A stretch of 58,952 nt of DNA from the NCBI GenBank assembly GCA_021827405.1, contig JAKAVY010000007.1, positions 1-58,952 of the forward strand, read 5' to 3'. Under the pieces are notes generated by a model. It was given only the letters and a program-made list of their open reading frames with translations, searched no databases and was not told the origin of the DNA. The position numbers and the translations under genes were made by a program. Of this stretch, positions 1 to 8,288 are shown in pieces. This DNA comes from Thermoplasmata archaeon. Lineage in GTDB: Archaea; Thermoplasmatota; Thermoplasmata; Lutacidiplasmatales; UBA184. The number at the start of each line of letters is the position of its first letter. The first letter of the stretch is position 1.

Positions 1-505
1 CGACCTCGTTCCTGCCGATCACAGATTCTCCGTCTATCGAAACCGGCTCCAATCGGTCAACCGTCGACAGTTCGACCCGGGCTCCAATTCGCTTCTTGGA
101 GCTGGTGGCGACCCTGTGCAGGGAAAGGTAACGAAGCCACTCCTTCCTTCGGGTACGGGGGACCGCCAGGTAGAAGACCCGAGAGTAGAGGGAGGGAGAG
201 ATCCGGTATCGGCCCCCGGTCCAGAGTTCCAACGCGGTTGCCCCGGTCCAGGCCTTCGGTTCCGGGCCGGCCAGGACAACAGCGCGAACTCGATGCCACT
301 CTGCCTCCCGAAGATCGGGCCGTTCGCTCGGCTTGAGACAACGGTACTTCCCTCTCGCCACCCGTTGCACGAGCCCGCGGTGCTTGAGTTCGCTCAGGAC
401 CTTTGCCGCGCGTGGGGTGCCGGCCCGTTGAGCGAACTCCCGAGTGGTGAAGCACCGTTCCCCGAACAACGTGTCCAACACGTCGATATAGGTGAACGGC
501 ATCAT
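1..505 (-). CDS. AbiEi-like winged-helix regulator, partial (runs off left edge)
   Basis: An open frame starts at the ATG at 505 and continues without a stop to the left edge, so only about 168 N-terminal residues are visible. The first 60 residues (starting MMPFTYIDVLDTLFG) look like a winged helix, with FTTREFAQRAG as the likely recognition region and a basic RVARGKY wing. What follows is a mixed alpha/beta segment. This layout matches AbiEi-type antitoxins, which repress their own operon and neutralise a nucleotidyltransferase toxin; any partner would lie beyond the left edge. A TATA-like TTTAAATA at 525-532 lies about 24 nt upstream, so the message is probably leaderless and starts at this ATG. 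The family call rests on layout only. Confidence 0.6.
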   Translation of the reverse strand, partial: MMPFTYIDVLDTLFGERCFTTREFAQRAGTPRAAKVLSELKHRGLVQRVARGKYRCLKPSERPDLREAEWHRVRAVVLAGPEPKAWTGATALELWTGGRYRISPSLYSRVFYLAVPRTRRKEWLRYLSLHRVATSSKKRIGARVELSTVDRLEPVSIDGESVIGRNEV

Positions 506-524
506 CCTACAAAAGCGGAATATG

Positions 525-532
525 TATTTAAA
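525..532 (-). promoter_or_regulatory. TATA box for the AbiEi-like gene
   Basis: TTTAAATA on the minus strand, centred about 24 nt from the ATG at 505. This is the spacing expected for a leaderless archaeal transcript and it fixes the start choice. Confidence 0.6.
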
Positions 533-1121
533 GAATGTTACGCCTGACTGACGGACCCACGTGCCTGCCAGCGGGAAGAAAGCCAGGACGGCTCGAGGCT
601 CGGGGACCTCAGGTCGGCGTCCGCTCCGCCGGGAGTGTGGCGGAGGTTCGGGGAGGACAGCCTATCGGAGGGGTTCAGCGGCTCAGGGCCGGCGCTTGCA
701 GAGCCGCTCGACACACCCTTGAGTCCGTGAAGCGCCAGACCAGACAGGCCGTTCTCGGCTTTGGCAAGGCAGAATGCGGAAGGAGGGGGTCAGTAAGCGA
801 GCTCACCGCGAGTACCTCCCGCATTCCTCCGGCCGGTAGAGGTGTGCGTCCCTGCGTGGTCCACTCCCCCCCGCAGGCTCTGGCCAGGGTTTGCGGGCAT
901 GAACACCCTGCTAGGGAGGGATCTACTGGGTCGGCTTCGAAGAGCGCGTATCCCGATCACGTCCATCCCGATCTGCCAGGTCAATGGGAAACTCGTCAAC
1001 AGACTCGCCCCTCTTCCTTGGCCCAACCGCCTACCGTCCTGCCCGGGCGCGCGGCCGAGAAGCGGACAAGCCCGTGGAGCAAACTCGGAGTGTAGCCTCA
1101 GCGACCGTCCCAGCCAGGCCG
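533..1121. other. intergenic region without a convincing gene
   Basis: About 590 nt between the AbiEi-like gene and the end of the toroid-protein gene. Frames are open on both strands only because of high GC; none has a promoter plus protein-like composition. A short plus-frame stretch near 900-1020 (LLGRDLLGRLRRARIPIT) vaguely recalls a decayed retropepsin-like segment, but I cannot support it. Confidence 0.5.
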
Positions 1122-2087
1122 CTAGCGAGCCGGGCAGCGGGCAAGAACGGACAGCGCCTCAACGGTGGCCCACCGGCTGGGTTCCCCGGGCGGCTCGAGG
1201 CGGAGCGGGAACCTCGGGAACGGTATGGTGTAACCACCCTCTCGCGGGTCCAGGTCCGGGTGGTCGGCGTCCAATGCCCAGGTCCCGTCCGGACGCCTCT
1301 TGGACACTAACCAGCGGAGCGCGGCTCGGAGCCGGGGATCAGAGCCGTAGCCGAGGCGGGTGAGCACTCGAAGCCCGACCAGGACGTCGTAGTAGTAGTG
1401 GTTGGGATAGTGGATCCGGAACCAGGGCGGGTAGCGGACCCGGCCCTCGTCCATGAGACGTCGAGAAAGGTAGAACTCCGCCCCCCGCTCGATGCTGGAG
1501 CGCATGGCCGGGGTCCGGGCCTCCTCGGGCACCTCCGCCAGGGCCGCGAGCCCCTCCCATCCGTCCAGCGTTCCGGTCTTGGAGGGGAAGCAGTGCCAGC
1601 CTCCGTCCGGCTTTTGCGTGCGGAGGATCCAGTCGATAGACCCCTGGACCACCGGATGGTCCAAGTACCCGAACCGGACGAGCGTGCGAACGGCATTGCC
1701 GGTGACGCAGATCTCCCCGCTCTGCCCGGAAAGGTCCCCTCCGGGCTGGCTCCAGCGGTTCATCAGGAGCTCCGCGGCCCGTTGGACCCTCTCATCGGCC
1801 TTGGTCATCCCGAGGTCCGCGAGGACAATGGAGATCCAGTTGGTGACGATGTACTTGGGATTGTAGAGCCACTCGCCGGAATCCCCCGGAGCCGCCCAGC
1901 GCCCGTCGGGAAACTGCCAGGAGAGGAGGCTTGCCGCCCACCCTTCGCGACCGATCGCGTCCCGGGCCCTCTTGGCACGAGGGTCCTTGGGAGCAAGCCC
2001 CTCCACTTCGGTCCAATACCGGAAACGGACGCTCGGGTCGGCCTTGGGACCTGTGACCCAGCGGTGTATCGAGGGGGAAACCTTCAC
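1122..2087 (-). CDS. prenyltransferase/squalene-cyclase-like alpha-toroid protein
   Basis: The 321-residue product is made of helical repeats with the aromatic-Gly motifs of the terpene cyclase/prenyltransferase toroid fold: LLSWQFPDGRW, KPDGGWHCFP and RRPDGTWAL. It lacks a clear DXDD or DCTAE catalytic motif and is about half the length of a true squalene-hopene cyclase, so it forms a single toroid of unknown catalytic role. No signal peptide or membrane segment is seen, so it is probably cytosolic. The start is GTG at 2087, chosen because a TATA element (CATAAGT, 2111-2117) sits 27 nt upstream with no room for a leader. It is monocistronic. The fold is well supported; any lipid or terpene substrate is a guess. 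Confidence 0.75.
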   Translation of the reverse strand: MKVSPSIHRWVTGPKADPSVRFRYWTEVEGLAPKDPRAKRARDAIGREGWAASLLSWQFPDGRWAAPGDSGEWLYNPKYIVTNWISIVLADLGMTKADERVQRAAELLMNRWSQPGGDLSGQSGEICVTGNAVRTLVRFGYLDHPVVQGSIDWILRTQKPDGGWHCFPSKTGTLDGWEGLAALAEVPEEARTPAMRSSIERGAEFYLSRRLMDEGRVRYPPWFRIHYPNHYYYDVLVGLRVLTRLGYGSDPRLRAALRWLVSKRRPDGTWALDADHPDLDPREGGYTIPFPRFPLRLEPPGEPSRWATVEALSVLARCPAR

Positions 2088-2110
2088 TGAGGTCGTCAGC
2101 GGACCGCCCT

Positions 2111-2117
2111 ACTTATG
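2111..2117 (-). promoter_or_regulatory. TATA box for the toroid protein
   Basis: CATAAGT on the minus strand centred 27 nt upstream of the GTG at 2087; supports a leaderless mRNA and the GTG start. Confidence 0.55.
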
Positions 2118-2264
2118 TGTGCGCCCGGCCGATCCGCCCCTCCGGGATACTTCCCTCCTCGAGAGCGGCCGGGGCGAACGGTGGGCACAAGATTCGTTGT
2201 GCCCGGGACCGGGGCTCCCGCACCGGAACGAGACCCCCGGAAGACTCCAGCCGGCGTGGGCGGC

Positions 2265-2807
2265 TCAGATCCACATCATGCCCATGCCCATCATCCCCAT
2301 CCCTAACATCCCCATCATCATCGGATTGGCCATCCCCATCTGGGACTGGAGCTGCTGGGCCTCCACCTTCTGGTGTGCCTGGAGGTCCGCCGGGGATTGG
2401 AAGATCACGCCGCACTGCCCACAGATCTGGAGCTTCGGGTCGATCGAGTGAACCAAGCTCCTCCACATCTTGTCCTCGAGCAGATGTTCCTCGTGCAGGT
2501 CGATGGCAGAGGCTGCCCCGAGCGTGGCCACCCCTTCCACTACGGGAATGGCCAAGTCCTTCCCCCAGACCCCCAACTTGAACTGGACCTCGAACTTCCC
2601 TCGAGTTCCGGCGACCACGGCGTCGGCGTCGCGGACAGCTCCGAGAGCGACCCGGATGGCGTTCTTCTTGCTCGCATGTAGCTCCCAGAAGTTCGACCGG
2701 GATGACTCGTTGTTGACTTGGAAGCCATTCTCAACCATGAATTGCTTGAGATGAGCAAAGACAGCCGCGGGTTCCACATCCTTCTCGACAAATCCATAGT
2801 GCTTCAT
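2265..2807 (-). CDS. Met-rich tailed protein with half zinc-finger motif, unknown function
   Basis: The 180-residue product is not one I recognise. Residues 1-130 form a soluble alpha/beta domain. Then comes CGQCGVIFQSPADLQAHQ, resembling the first half of a C2H2 finger (C-x2-C-x12-H) without a second histidine. The last 25 residues are nearly all Met and Gly, which could bind soft metals such as copper or form an amphipathic or aggregation-prone tail. The open frame extends further upstream, but I choose ATG 2807 (MKHYGF) because a TATA box at 2831-2839 lies 28 nt upstream. It is transcribed alone, divergent from the membrane-protein gene at 3183. Coding is likely; function is unknown. Confidence 0.75.
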   Translation of the reverse strand: MKHYGFVEKDVEPAAVFAHLKQFMVENGFQVNNESSRSNFWELHASKKNAIRVALGAVRDADAVVAGTRGKFEVQFKLGVWGKDLAIPVVEGVATLGAASAIDLHEEHLLEDKMWRSLVHSIDPKLQICGQCGVIFQSPADLQAHQKVEAQQLQSQMGMANPMMMGMLGMGMMGMGMMWI

Positions 2808-2830
2808 GAGACGGGTCAGACCCCCGTCTC

Positions 2831-2839
2831 TACTTATAG
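2831..2839 (-). promoter_or_regulatory. TATA box for the Met-rich protein
   Basis: CTATAAGTA on the minus strand, 28 nt before the ATG at 2807. It rules out the longer open frame that reaches 2990. Confidence 0.65.
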
Positions 2840-3115
2840 CCCCCCCGTACGATGCCTGACGGCTGTTCGCCCTAGACCTTTCATAGCGATGCAAGAGCCC
2901 CTTTCTGTGGGAAGAGGGGGGAATGGGAATCTCGGGTCGATCCAGGGTGGTGGCCCGCCCTGCCCTGGAGCGCGGAGCCTGCGGGGCCAAAGAGACCGCA
3001 AATGGCGATCCCCCGCGAGGATCGGAGACCTTCCATCGATAAGCGACAGTTAGCGAAGGGACGCTGTCGGCCGTACCCGCTGACGGGTCTGGAACAGGGC
3101 CCGTGGGTCAAGATG

Positions 3116-3142
3116 CCCCAAAGGCAAGCCTTGCCTTGGGGG
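3116..3142. repeat. near-perfect palindrome in divergent promoter region
   Basis: The arms CCCCAA(A)GGCAAG and CTTGCCTTGGGG are complementary apart from one extra A. They lie between the divergent genes, just upstream of the plus-strand TATA box at 3152. A dimeric operator or a hairpin are both possible. Confidence 0.5.
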
Positions 3143-3151
3143 CCCCACCCG

Positions 3152-3159
3152 CCAAATAA
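3152..3159 (+). promoter_or_regulatory. TATA-like box for the 3183 gene
   Basis: CCAAATAA, centred about 28 nt upstream of ATG 3183. It favours that ATG over the GTG at 3165. Confidence 0.45.
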
Positions 3160-3182
3160 CGGGAGTGAACTATAGTTCGGTC

Positions 3183-3773
3183 ATGCCCCCGCGCTCCGTG
3201 TCCCTCCCGGAGACGGAAGAGCTTTGCCGGAGGCCCGACGGAGACGTGGGACGGCAAAAGCGGGCCGCAAGGGCCGCCTTTGTGGGAACCCTGGCCTGCG
3301 CCGTGCTGGGCCTCTGGTTGCTTCTCTTCGGGCTCTTCTACTGGCCGGCGGACCTCCTCCTTCCCGCACTTGGGGTCGAGGCCACTGGGACGCTCTTGAT
3401 GGTCTTGGGTCTAGCGGCTTCCCTCTGGACCCGGGATCGGGCACAGCGGACCATCGTTTCGGTTCGAATCACGTCCAGAGGGGTCCAGGCCGGTCTCCGG
3501 GGCGGGTCAGTACTCCTCGTCGCCTGGGCGGACCCCATGTTCTCTCTCGACCTGTGGACCGTTTCCATGGGCGGGCCCCGTGCGGTCGCGCTTTATGGCC
3601 TATCTTGGAGGATGCCACCCTCCGGGGGGAGTGCCTTCCTAACGCCCCAGGGATTCGCTGAACTGGTCGACAGGGCCAAGAGCCTCGGGTTGGCAACGAC
3701 CGAAAGGAGCTATGGAAAGGCTTCGAACGTCAGGACCACGTTCATGCTGAGAGGCCCGTCCGCGGAACCCTGA
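3183..3773 (+). CDS. two-TM membrane protein, unknown function
   Basis: The 196-residue product has a charged N-terminal tail of about 28 residues. Two closely spaced hydrophobic segments follow (roughly residues 33-53, LACAVLGLWLLLFGLFYWPA, and 58-80, with VEATGTLLMVLGLAASLW). The C-terminal domain of about 110 residues is probably cytoplasmic, because basic residues lie between TM2 and the domain. Its strand-rich composition (VSVRITSRGVQAG, SVLLVAWADP) resembles small PH-like domains of membrane proteins, which is only an impression. ATG 3183 is preferred over GTG 3165 from the promoter spacing. It is monocistronic and divergent from the Met-rich protein. I do not recognise a family. Confidence 0.65.
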   Translation: MPPRSVSLPETEELCRRPDGDVGRQKRAARAAFVGTLACAVLGLWLLLFGLFYWPADLLLPALGVEATGTLLMVLGLAASLWTRDRAQRTIVSVRITSRGVQAGLRGGSVLLVAWADPMFSLDLWTVSMGGPRAVALYGLSWRMPPSGGSAFLTPQGFAELVDRAKSLGLATTERSYGKASNVRTTFMLRGPSAEP

Positions 3774-4221
3774 GGGGGACAGGAAGGTCCTTCCCCCAAC
3801 CCCGAGCTCGGCCCCATGTCCTTCTGCTCGGCCTCCGCGCCCGGAGGGAGGTCCGTCCACCGCAGCTCCGTAGCGGCCCAACCTTTCGACCCGGGAGATC
3901 CCCGGTCCGCGGTCCGGTGGGGATGTGAGGTCTGGGACCCATCGCTTCTCTTGCCTCGCCCACTCCCTTGCGCTCGCTCCGCCGCTCAGGAGCAGGCCTT
4001 CATCTGAACTGGAGCCGGCGGGGAGTCCCTTACCGCCCTTCGATCGCCCCGATCATGACAGGGAGAGGTCGGGAAGGCTCTCCCACCGGACCGTTACCCT
4101 TCCCGAACCCCGCCGCCCGCTTCCGTCTGGGCACGCGGATACAAGAAGAGGAGGGCCACCGTACCTGGAGGCCAAAGGGACCCGAGCGAAAGCCCTTCAA
4201 CCCCTCGACAGGACCCCCGTC
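3774..4221. other. intergenic region downstream of the integrase
   Basis: 448 nt between the convergent ends of the membrane-protein and integrase genes. I see no gene, no tRNA-like end and no clear direct repeat that would mark an attachment site. Confidence 0.5.
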
Positions 4222-5364
4222 CTAGGGCTTCCGCCCGAGAGCTCTTGACGAGCCGGGGAGGTTGGTGGCTGGGGCCGGGCCCATGCGCTCCGGGAAAGGA
4301 GCCGACGGTCCGGTGCGCGATGACGGGTCGTGGGGGAGGGTCCCCGAGGGTGAGTCCAGGACAGGGCCAGACCGGCCTGGGTCGTTGGCAGGAACGTCGG
4401 ACGCTGTGGCTTTAGCCCGGGCGGGCAGGTCGGGCCAGGGAAGCAGCCGACGGTAGCGCTCCAAGGCATCCCGCTGTCGCCGGGGATTGGCCTCCAGGTA
4501 GCGCATGGTGGTGGCGATGTTCTCGTGCCGCAGGAAACCTTGCACCACCCGGTACACCCCGTCGACGGGTCCTTCGGGTTCGCGCAGGAGCGCCTCCTCC
4601 AGGAGGGTCGCCCCGGTGCGGCGGAACATGTGGGAACTGAGATGAAGGTCCACTCCGGCCTCCCGGAGCTTCCGCTCGATGCGGGCCACGAGGAGGTCCA
4701 TTCCCTGGTCACTGTATCCTCTGAGCCCCCGCCGGTACCGGTGGAGGAAGACCTCGGGAGGGACCGGGCCTACCGGAGAGGTCCGACGGAAGCGCTCGAC
4801 GATCCTCTGACGGTGTGCCAGGAATCGGAGAAAGACCTCCGGAAAGGACGGGTGGAGCGGGCTCCAGACGAGCTTGGGGGTGGATCTCCCCTTCCCCCGC
4901 ACCAGCATCCGCCGCTCCTCCAGGTTGACGTCATCCACCCGGAGGCGCTTCCACTCCACCCTTCGGAGGCCTTGCCCTAGGCCCAGGAGCACGATCAGGG
5001 CCAAGGCGGGGTCATCGGCCGTGACCCGGACCACGGCCTCCGCTTCCTCGCGGGAGAGCCATCGCACCTTCTTCGGTGAACCCTTGGGGGGAATGCCCGC
5101 CTCCCGGAGGGAGGGATTCCCATAGAAGGTGGCCAGGTCCGAGAGGATGCCCAGGGTCCAGGAGTCCCGGTGGAAATGCTCCTTGAGGAAGAGCCCGTCG
5201 GAGAGGGTCCAGGACCGCGGGTTCGACGGTCGCCCACGTGCCCGTAGCGCCACGATCGCCCGTTCTCCGATGCGACGGTATCGGCGGAGGGTCTGCGGAA
5301 GGCAGTTCCGTCGGGCCTTGGTGGCGAGCCACCGGTCCAGCGGGTCAGCGTTCCGTCGCGGCAT
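4222..5364 (-). CDS. tyrosine recombinase (phage/XerCD-type integrase)
   Basis: This 380-residue site-specific recombinase would cut and rejoin DNA through a 3'-phosphotyrosine. The N-terminal SAM-like DNA-binding region is about residues 1-95. The catalytic domain has the full set of active residues: R134 in GLRRVEW, K158 in RGKGR, H245-x2-R248 in HMFRRT, H280 in FLRHEN and nucleophile Y289 in MRYLE. A tail of about 75 residues rich in Pro and Ser follows and is unusual for the family. No tRNA, excisionase or phage gene adjoins it, so it is a solitary recombinase, either a remnant of a lost element or a domesticated Xer-like enzyme. The start ATG at 5364 opens the frame; no clear TATA box was seen. 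Confidence 0.9.
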   Translation of the reverse strand: MPRRNADPLDRWLATKARRNCLPQTLRRYRRIGERAIVALRARGRPSNPRSWTLSDGLFLKEHFHRDSWTLGILSDLATFYGNPSLREAGIPPKGSPKKVRWLSREEAEAVVRVTADDPALALIVLLGLGQGLRRVEWKRLRVDDVNLEERRMLVRGKGRSTPKLVWSPLHPSFPEVFLRFLAHRQRIVERFRRTSPVGPVPPEVFLHRYRRGLRGYSDQGMDLLVARIERKLREAGVDLHLSSHMFRRTGATLLEEALLREPEGPVDGVYRVVQGFLRHENIATTMRYLEANPRRQRDALERYRRLLPWPDLPARAKATASDVPANDPGRSGPVLDSPSGTLPHDPSSRTGPSAPFPERMGPAPATNLPGSSRALGRKP

Positions 5365-5593
5365 GCGCCGGACCTCCGGGGATCAAGTCATCTGCTTTCC
5401 GTTGCGCGGTGGGGCGGCCCAGCGATGCCCTTCCCTGCGCCCGGCCCCCTCCCGGGTGGGGGGCCCACCTACGTCCTGGGAGAGCTTCGCGTTCTGGGTC
5501 TTCGGGCGCCGCTCCCATGAGGGCGGGCAAGGACGGTGTTGGCCAGCCGCGCCGCGGACCGGGAAGGGGCTGGCCCCTTCCCTTCTGCGGACC

Positions 5594-6076
5594 TTAAGCC
5601 GATCCGGCGGGCGGGGAAGGCTTCCCCCCGGAAGCCGGCTCCCGGGTCTTCCAGTAGAGGATTACGCCAGCCAGGAACGTGCCGATGTAGACCGCCAGGA
5701 GCACGTCATAGAGGTACCGAATATTCCCGCCGTAATAGTTGATCCCGAAGAGATAGTCCGCGAAGGACGTCGCCGAACTGAAGCCGACCTGACTGTACGT
5801 GAAGATGTCCCCCACGAAGACGAGGGCCAGCAGGCCGGACCCTACCACCCCTCCCAGGATGGCCCGGCGCGTCGCCAAGGTCGCCAAGAGGATCGCTCCG
5901 GCGAGGTCCGCCAAGCCGGCGACCAGGACGACGTACCAGTGGAGGTAGTAGCCGCTGGTGACGGTCCCGAAATCGGTCCTGAGGTTGTTGTCCGTGGACA
6001 GCATGACGAGGCTGAGGGCGAAGGCAAGCAGGAAGGCGAGGCTGTAGAGCCGGGCTCCCAGGAATTTCGTCGACAT
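5594..6076 (-). CDS. four-TM small membrane protein
   Basis: The 160-residue integral membrane protein has four hydrophobic helices: near residues 7-25 (YSLAFLLAFALSLVML), 40-60 (YVVLVAGLADLAGAILLAT), 66-85 (AILGGVVGSGLLALVFVGDIF) and 118-140 (YDVLLAVYIGTFLAGVILYW). Longer aromatic and polar loops lie between TM1-TM2 (NNLRTDFGTVTSGYYLHW) and TM3-TM4. The open frame extends upstream to 6286, but that part is Arg/Pro-rich read-through, so ATG 6076 (MSTKFLGARLYS) is chosen. It is co-directional with the surface protein upstream, 139 nt apart. The family is not recognised; coding is well supported by the membrane topology. Confidence 0.7.
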   Translation of the reverse strand: MSTKFLGARLYSLAFLLAFALSLVMLSTDNNLRTDFGTVTSGYYLHWYVVLVAGLADLAGAILLATLATRRAILGGVVGSGLLALVFVGDIFTYSQVGFSSATSFADYLFGINYYGGNIRYLYDVLLAVYIGTFLAGVILYWKTREPASGGKPSPPAGSA

Positions 6077-6215
6077 GCTAGCCGGGAGGGGGAGAGCGGA
6101 TCGGGCCTTCTGCCTTGCGACGAACGGGGGGAAGGGAGAATCCCTCACCCGTACGGCCGGGAATCGGCCAGAAGCGTCTCCAGACCCCGCCGGAAGCGTC
6201 CCGCGCTCGTAGGGA

Positions 6216-7034
6216 TTAGGGCGTCGCCGGAGGGGGCGGGGGAGGCATGGCCTGGGGGGGAGGGGGTGGAGGAGGCATCGGCCCACCCGGGTACCAGCCG
6301 CCGGGTCCGGCCAGGCCCGGGGGGCGGTTGGAGCGACGCAGGATCAGGACCACCGCGACCACGGCCACAGCGACCACGACCAGGGCGATGATGCCTACAT
6401 AGAGCAGGAAATTCCCCGGGGACGAAGACCCGCCTCCGGACGGCGCCGGCGTGCATCCACCCGTAGAGGAGCATCCTCCTCCCCCGGAGCCCTGGTAGGC
6501 GCTCCCCAGGAAGCTGAAGACATACGCCGAGGAGGAATGGTAGATGGCTTCGGCATTGAGGGAGAACGTGGAGGCGGGTCCCACCACCGCCTTCGCCAAA
6601 GAGAAGGTCATCGTCGATCCCCCGTTGCTCAAGACGAAGAAGAGGGCAAGGACGCCCACTCCATTCGAGCTCGAGTACAGGAGGGTCCCGGCCGTAGTGT
6701 TGTTCCCGAAGGTCACGACCGCACTGGAGTTGGACTGCGTGGTCCCCCCGAAGAAGAGCAGATAGCCATACCCGGGGTCCGAGGTCCCGTTGAGCTCTAA
6801 GGTCCCGCTTACCGTGTAGGAGATGGTGATGTTGCTTCCCCCCGGGTCCTGGCTGGAAAGGGCCACCAGGTCCACGTTGGGGTTGGAGACGCCGCCGGCC
6901 GCCTGAGAGAATGTGAGGTTGTACCCACTCCCAGAGGCGGGGATCGCCCCGACGGGGCCGAGGCTCAGAAGGACGGCGACCGCCGCGACGAGAGGCAAGC
7001 TGAACGATAGCCCCCGACGAAACCGGAAACGCAT
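6216..7034 (-). CDS. membrane-anchored surface protein with Pro-rich cytoplasmic tail
   Basis: The 272-residue product has a signal peptide at residues 1-32 (basic start, then LPLVAAVAVLLSLGPVGA). An extracellular beta-rich domain carries several N-glycosylation sequons (NLT, NIT, NGT, NSS, NNTT). A Gly/Ser linker with paired cysteines (CSSTGGC), a single TM helix (about residues 190-214, VGIIALVVVAVAVVAVVLIL) and a cytoplasmic tail with long proline runs complete it. Such tails are seen in archaeal SHOCT/PPP-tailed surface proteins, but the partner is unknown. ATG 7034 is preferred over GTG 7046 because the TATA element at 7058-7067 lies 28 nt upstream. Function is unknown; the topology is clear. 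Confidence 0.75.
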   Translation of the reverse strand: MRFRFRRGLSFSLPLVAAVAVLLSLGPVGAIPASGSGYNLTFSQAAGGVSNPNVDLVALSSQDPGGSNITISYTVSGTLELNGTSDPGYGYLLFFGGTTQSNSSAVVTFGNNTTAGTLLYSSSNGVGVLALFFVLSNGGSTMTFSLAKAVVGPASTFSLNAEAIYHSSSAYVFSFLGSAYQGSGGGGCSSTGGCTPAPSGGGSSSPGNFLLYVGIIALVVVAVAVVAVVLILRRSNRPPGLAGPGGWYPGGPMPPPPPPPQAMPPPPPPATP

Positions 7035-7057
7035 GACCCCACCCACGATGGTCCGAG

Positions 7058-7067
7058 ACTTTAAGGG
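7058..7067 (-). promoter_or_regulatory. TATA-like box for the Pro-tailed surface protein
   Basis: CCCTTAAAGT on the minus strand, 28 nt from the ATG at 7034. Confidence 0.45.
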
Positions 7068-7279
7068 CTACGCCGACCGGGCAGCGGGCCCGGGCGTACT
7101 GCGCTCCGGAAAGAAGGGGGTCGGTCCCTAGCCATCGGCGGGCCGGCGTACCTCAGGATGACGTCCAGGGCAACTTGGGAAAGGGTCCAAGCACCGATGC
7201 GGGGCCTGGGCGGGGCCTTCGCGCGGCCCGGAGGCTCAGACGGAGGTCGGGCCCACGCGGCGTCTCCCCCGAGGGCGCA

Positions 7280-7624
7280 TCAGCGAGGGTGGGGGGACCA
7301 GTGCACCTCGTAGATCTCCTGGTGGTTGGGGGATTGCGGGAACGACCACCGGGTGCGCAACCGGAGCGGGTAAGTGAGGGCCGCCGCCTGGATGTCCAGC
7401 TCCAATTGCCGGTGCAGGTTCTCTGGAGTGGAACCCGAAGGGAGCGGCACCACGGCCCGATAACGGATCGGGTACTCCTGGGAGGGTCGCTCCGGGGCGT
7501 CCACCTCCCACGCCAACGGCCAGCGGCGGGCCAGGAGGGACGCGATGTGCTCCCGCGCCGCCGGAGGAAGGTCCCCGTCCGAATAGAGTTCCACGCGCAG
7601 TTCAATGGGAGTGCTTTCGGTCAA
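7280..7624 (-). CDS. conserved-looking hypothetical protein
   Basis: The 114-residue soluble protein has normal amino-acid balance and strong G/C third-position bias, unlike the shadow frames around it. It begins TESTPIELRVELYSDG and contains amphipathic strands and a helix (PAAREHIASLLARRW). A C-terminal part ends IYEVHWSPHPR. The only start near the conserved part is TTG at 7624. A weak TATA-like GGAAATAGG (7657-7665) would give a leader of about 10 nt. It stands alone. I do not recognise the family, although small alpha/beta ligand-binding folds are possible. Confidence 0.55.
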   Translation of the reverse strand: MTESTPIELRVELYSDGDLPPAAREHIASLLARRWPLAWEVDAPERPSQEYPIRYRAVVPLPSGSTPENLHRQLELDIQAAALTYPLRLRTRWSFPQSPNHQEIYEVHWSPHPR

Positions 7625-8258
7625 GCGGGTCCACCCGGGTCCCAGGATGGGCTCGGCCTATTTCCCTCTGCCCTGGGATAGGCCCGGCGGATCCCCTTCC
7701 CAGCGCGGTGCGTTCCCCGGGCACGACGAAGGGCCGGACACGCCTGTCGGGCTCTTCGACGGCGGCCCGAACAGGTGGGAGGCCCTCGATGGCCTCTCCA
7801 CTCTCCGGGAGGAAGCGCACGGTCCTGGCCGCCCGGTTGAATGGGGATAACCCACCGGGGGGTGTTCCTGAGCGGGCTTTTCGGGCTCGGTAGAGCGGCG
7901 TGAGCGTGTCAACAGTCCGGGCGCCGGGGTCGGGATGGGTGACATCCTAGTCCACGAGAAAGGGGGCCCGCCCCTTCTGGCGTGGGACCACGAGGCCCTG
8001 ACGAAGGGACCCATCGCGGAACTCCCTCGGGAGCTCCGGGTGAGGAAACCCGAAGCCGGGGGGGGAAGAAGGGGCGCGCCTCGAGGCTCCAGGGGGGGGC
8101 GTCGCGCGACGAGCACCGGAGGTGAACCCCGGGGCGGTCTGAGGGGACCGGGGGGACCGAGTCACTGACGCCCACCTCTCGTACCGGGGGGGGACGACCC
8201 GTTGTACCCACATAGCGCAATCTCCCAGTGGGAAGTGTGCCAGGGCCATATACAAAAC
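7625..8258. other. intergenic region without a convincing gene
   Basis: About 630 nt between the hypothetical gene and the promoter of the HTH/NTase pair. Open frames exist on both strands but all are Arg/Pro/Gly-rich GC artefacts. Confidence 0.5.
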
Positions 8259-8268
8259 GTATAATACC
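8259..8268 (+). promoter_or_regulatory. TATA box of the HTH-nucleotidyltransferase operon
   Basis: GTATAATACC within a locally AT-rich stretch, centred 26 nt upstream of ATG 8289. This is one of the strongest promoter matches in the window. Confidence 0.7.
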
Positions 8269-8288
8269 ACGCGAGCCGTCTACGTGCC

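Noticed and set aside
2278-2340. Short tandem CCCATC/ATG repeats as a CRISPR-like or satellite array
   Set aside because: Irregular units of 3-9 nt that simply encode the Met/Gly tail of the protein; no spacers.
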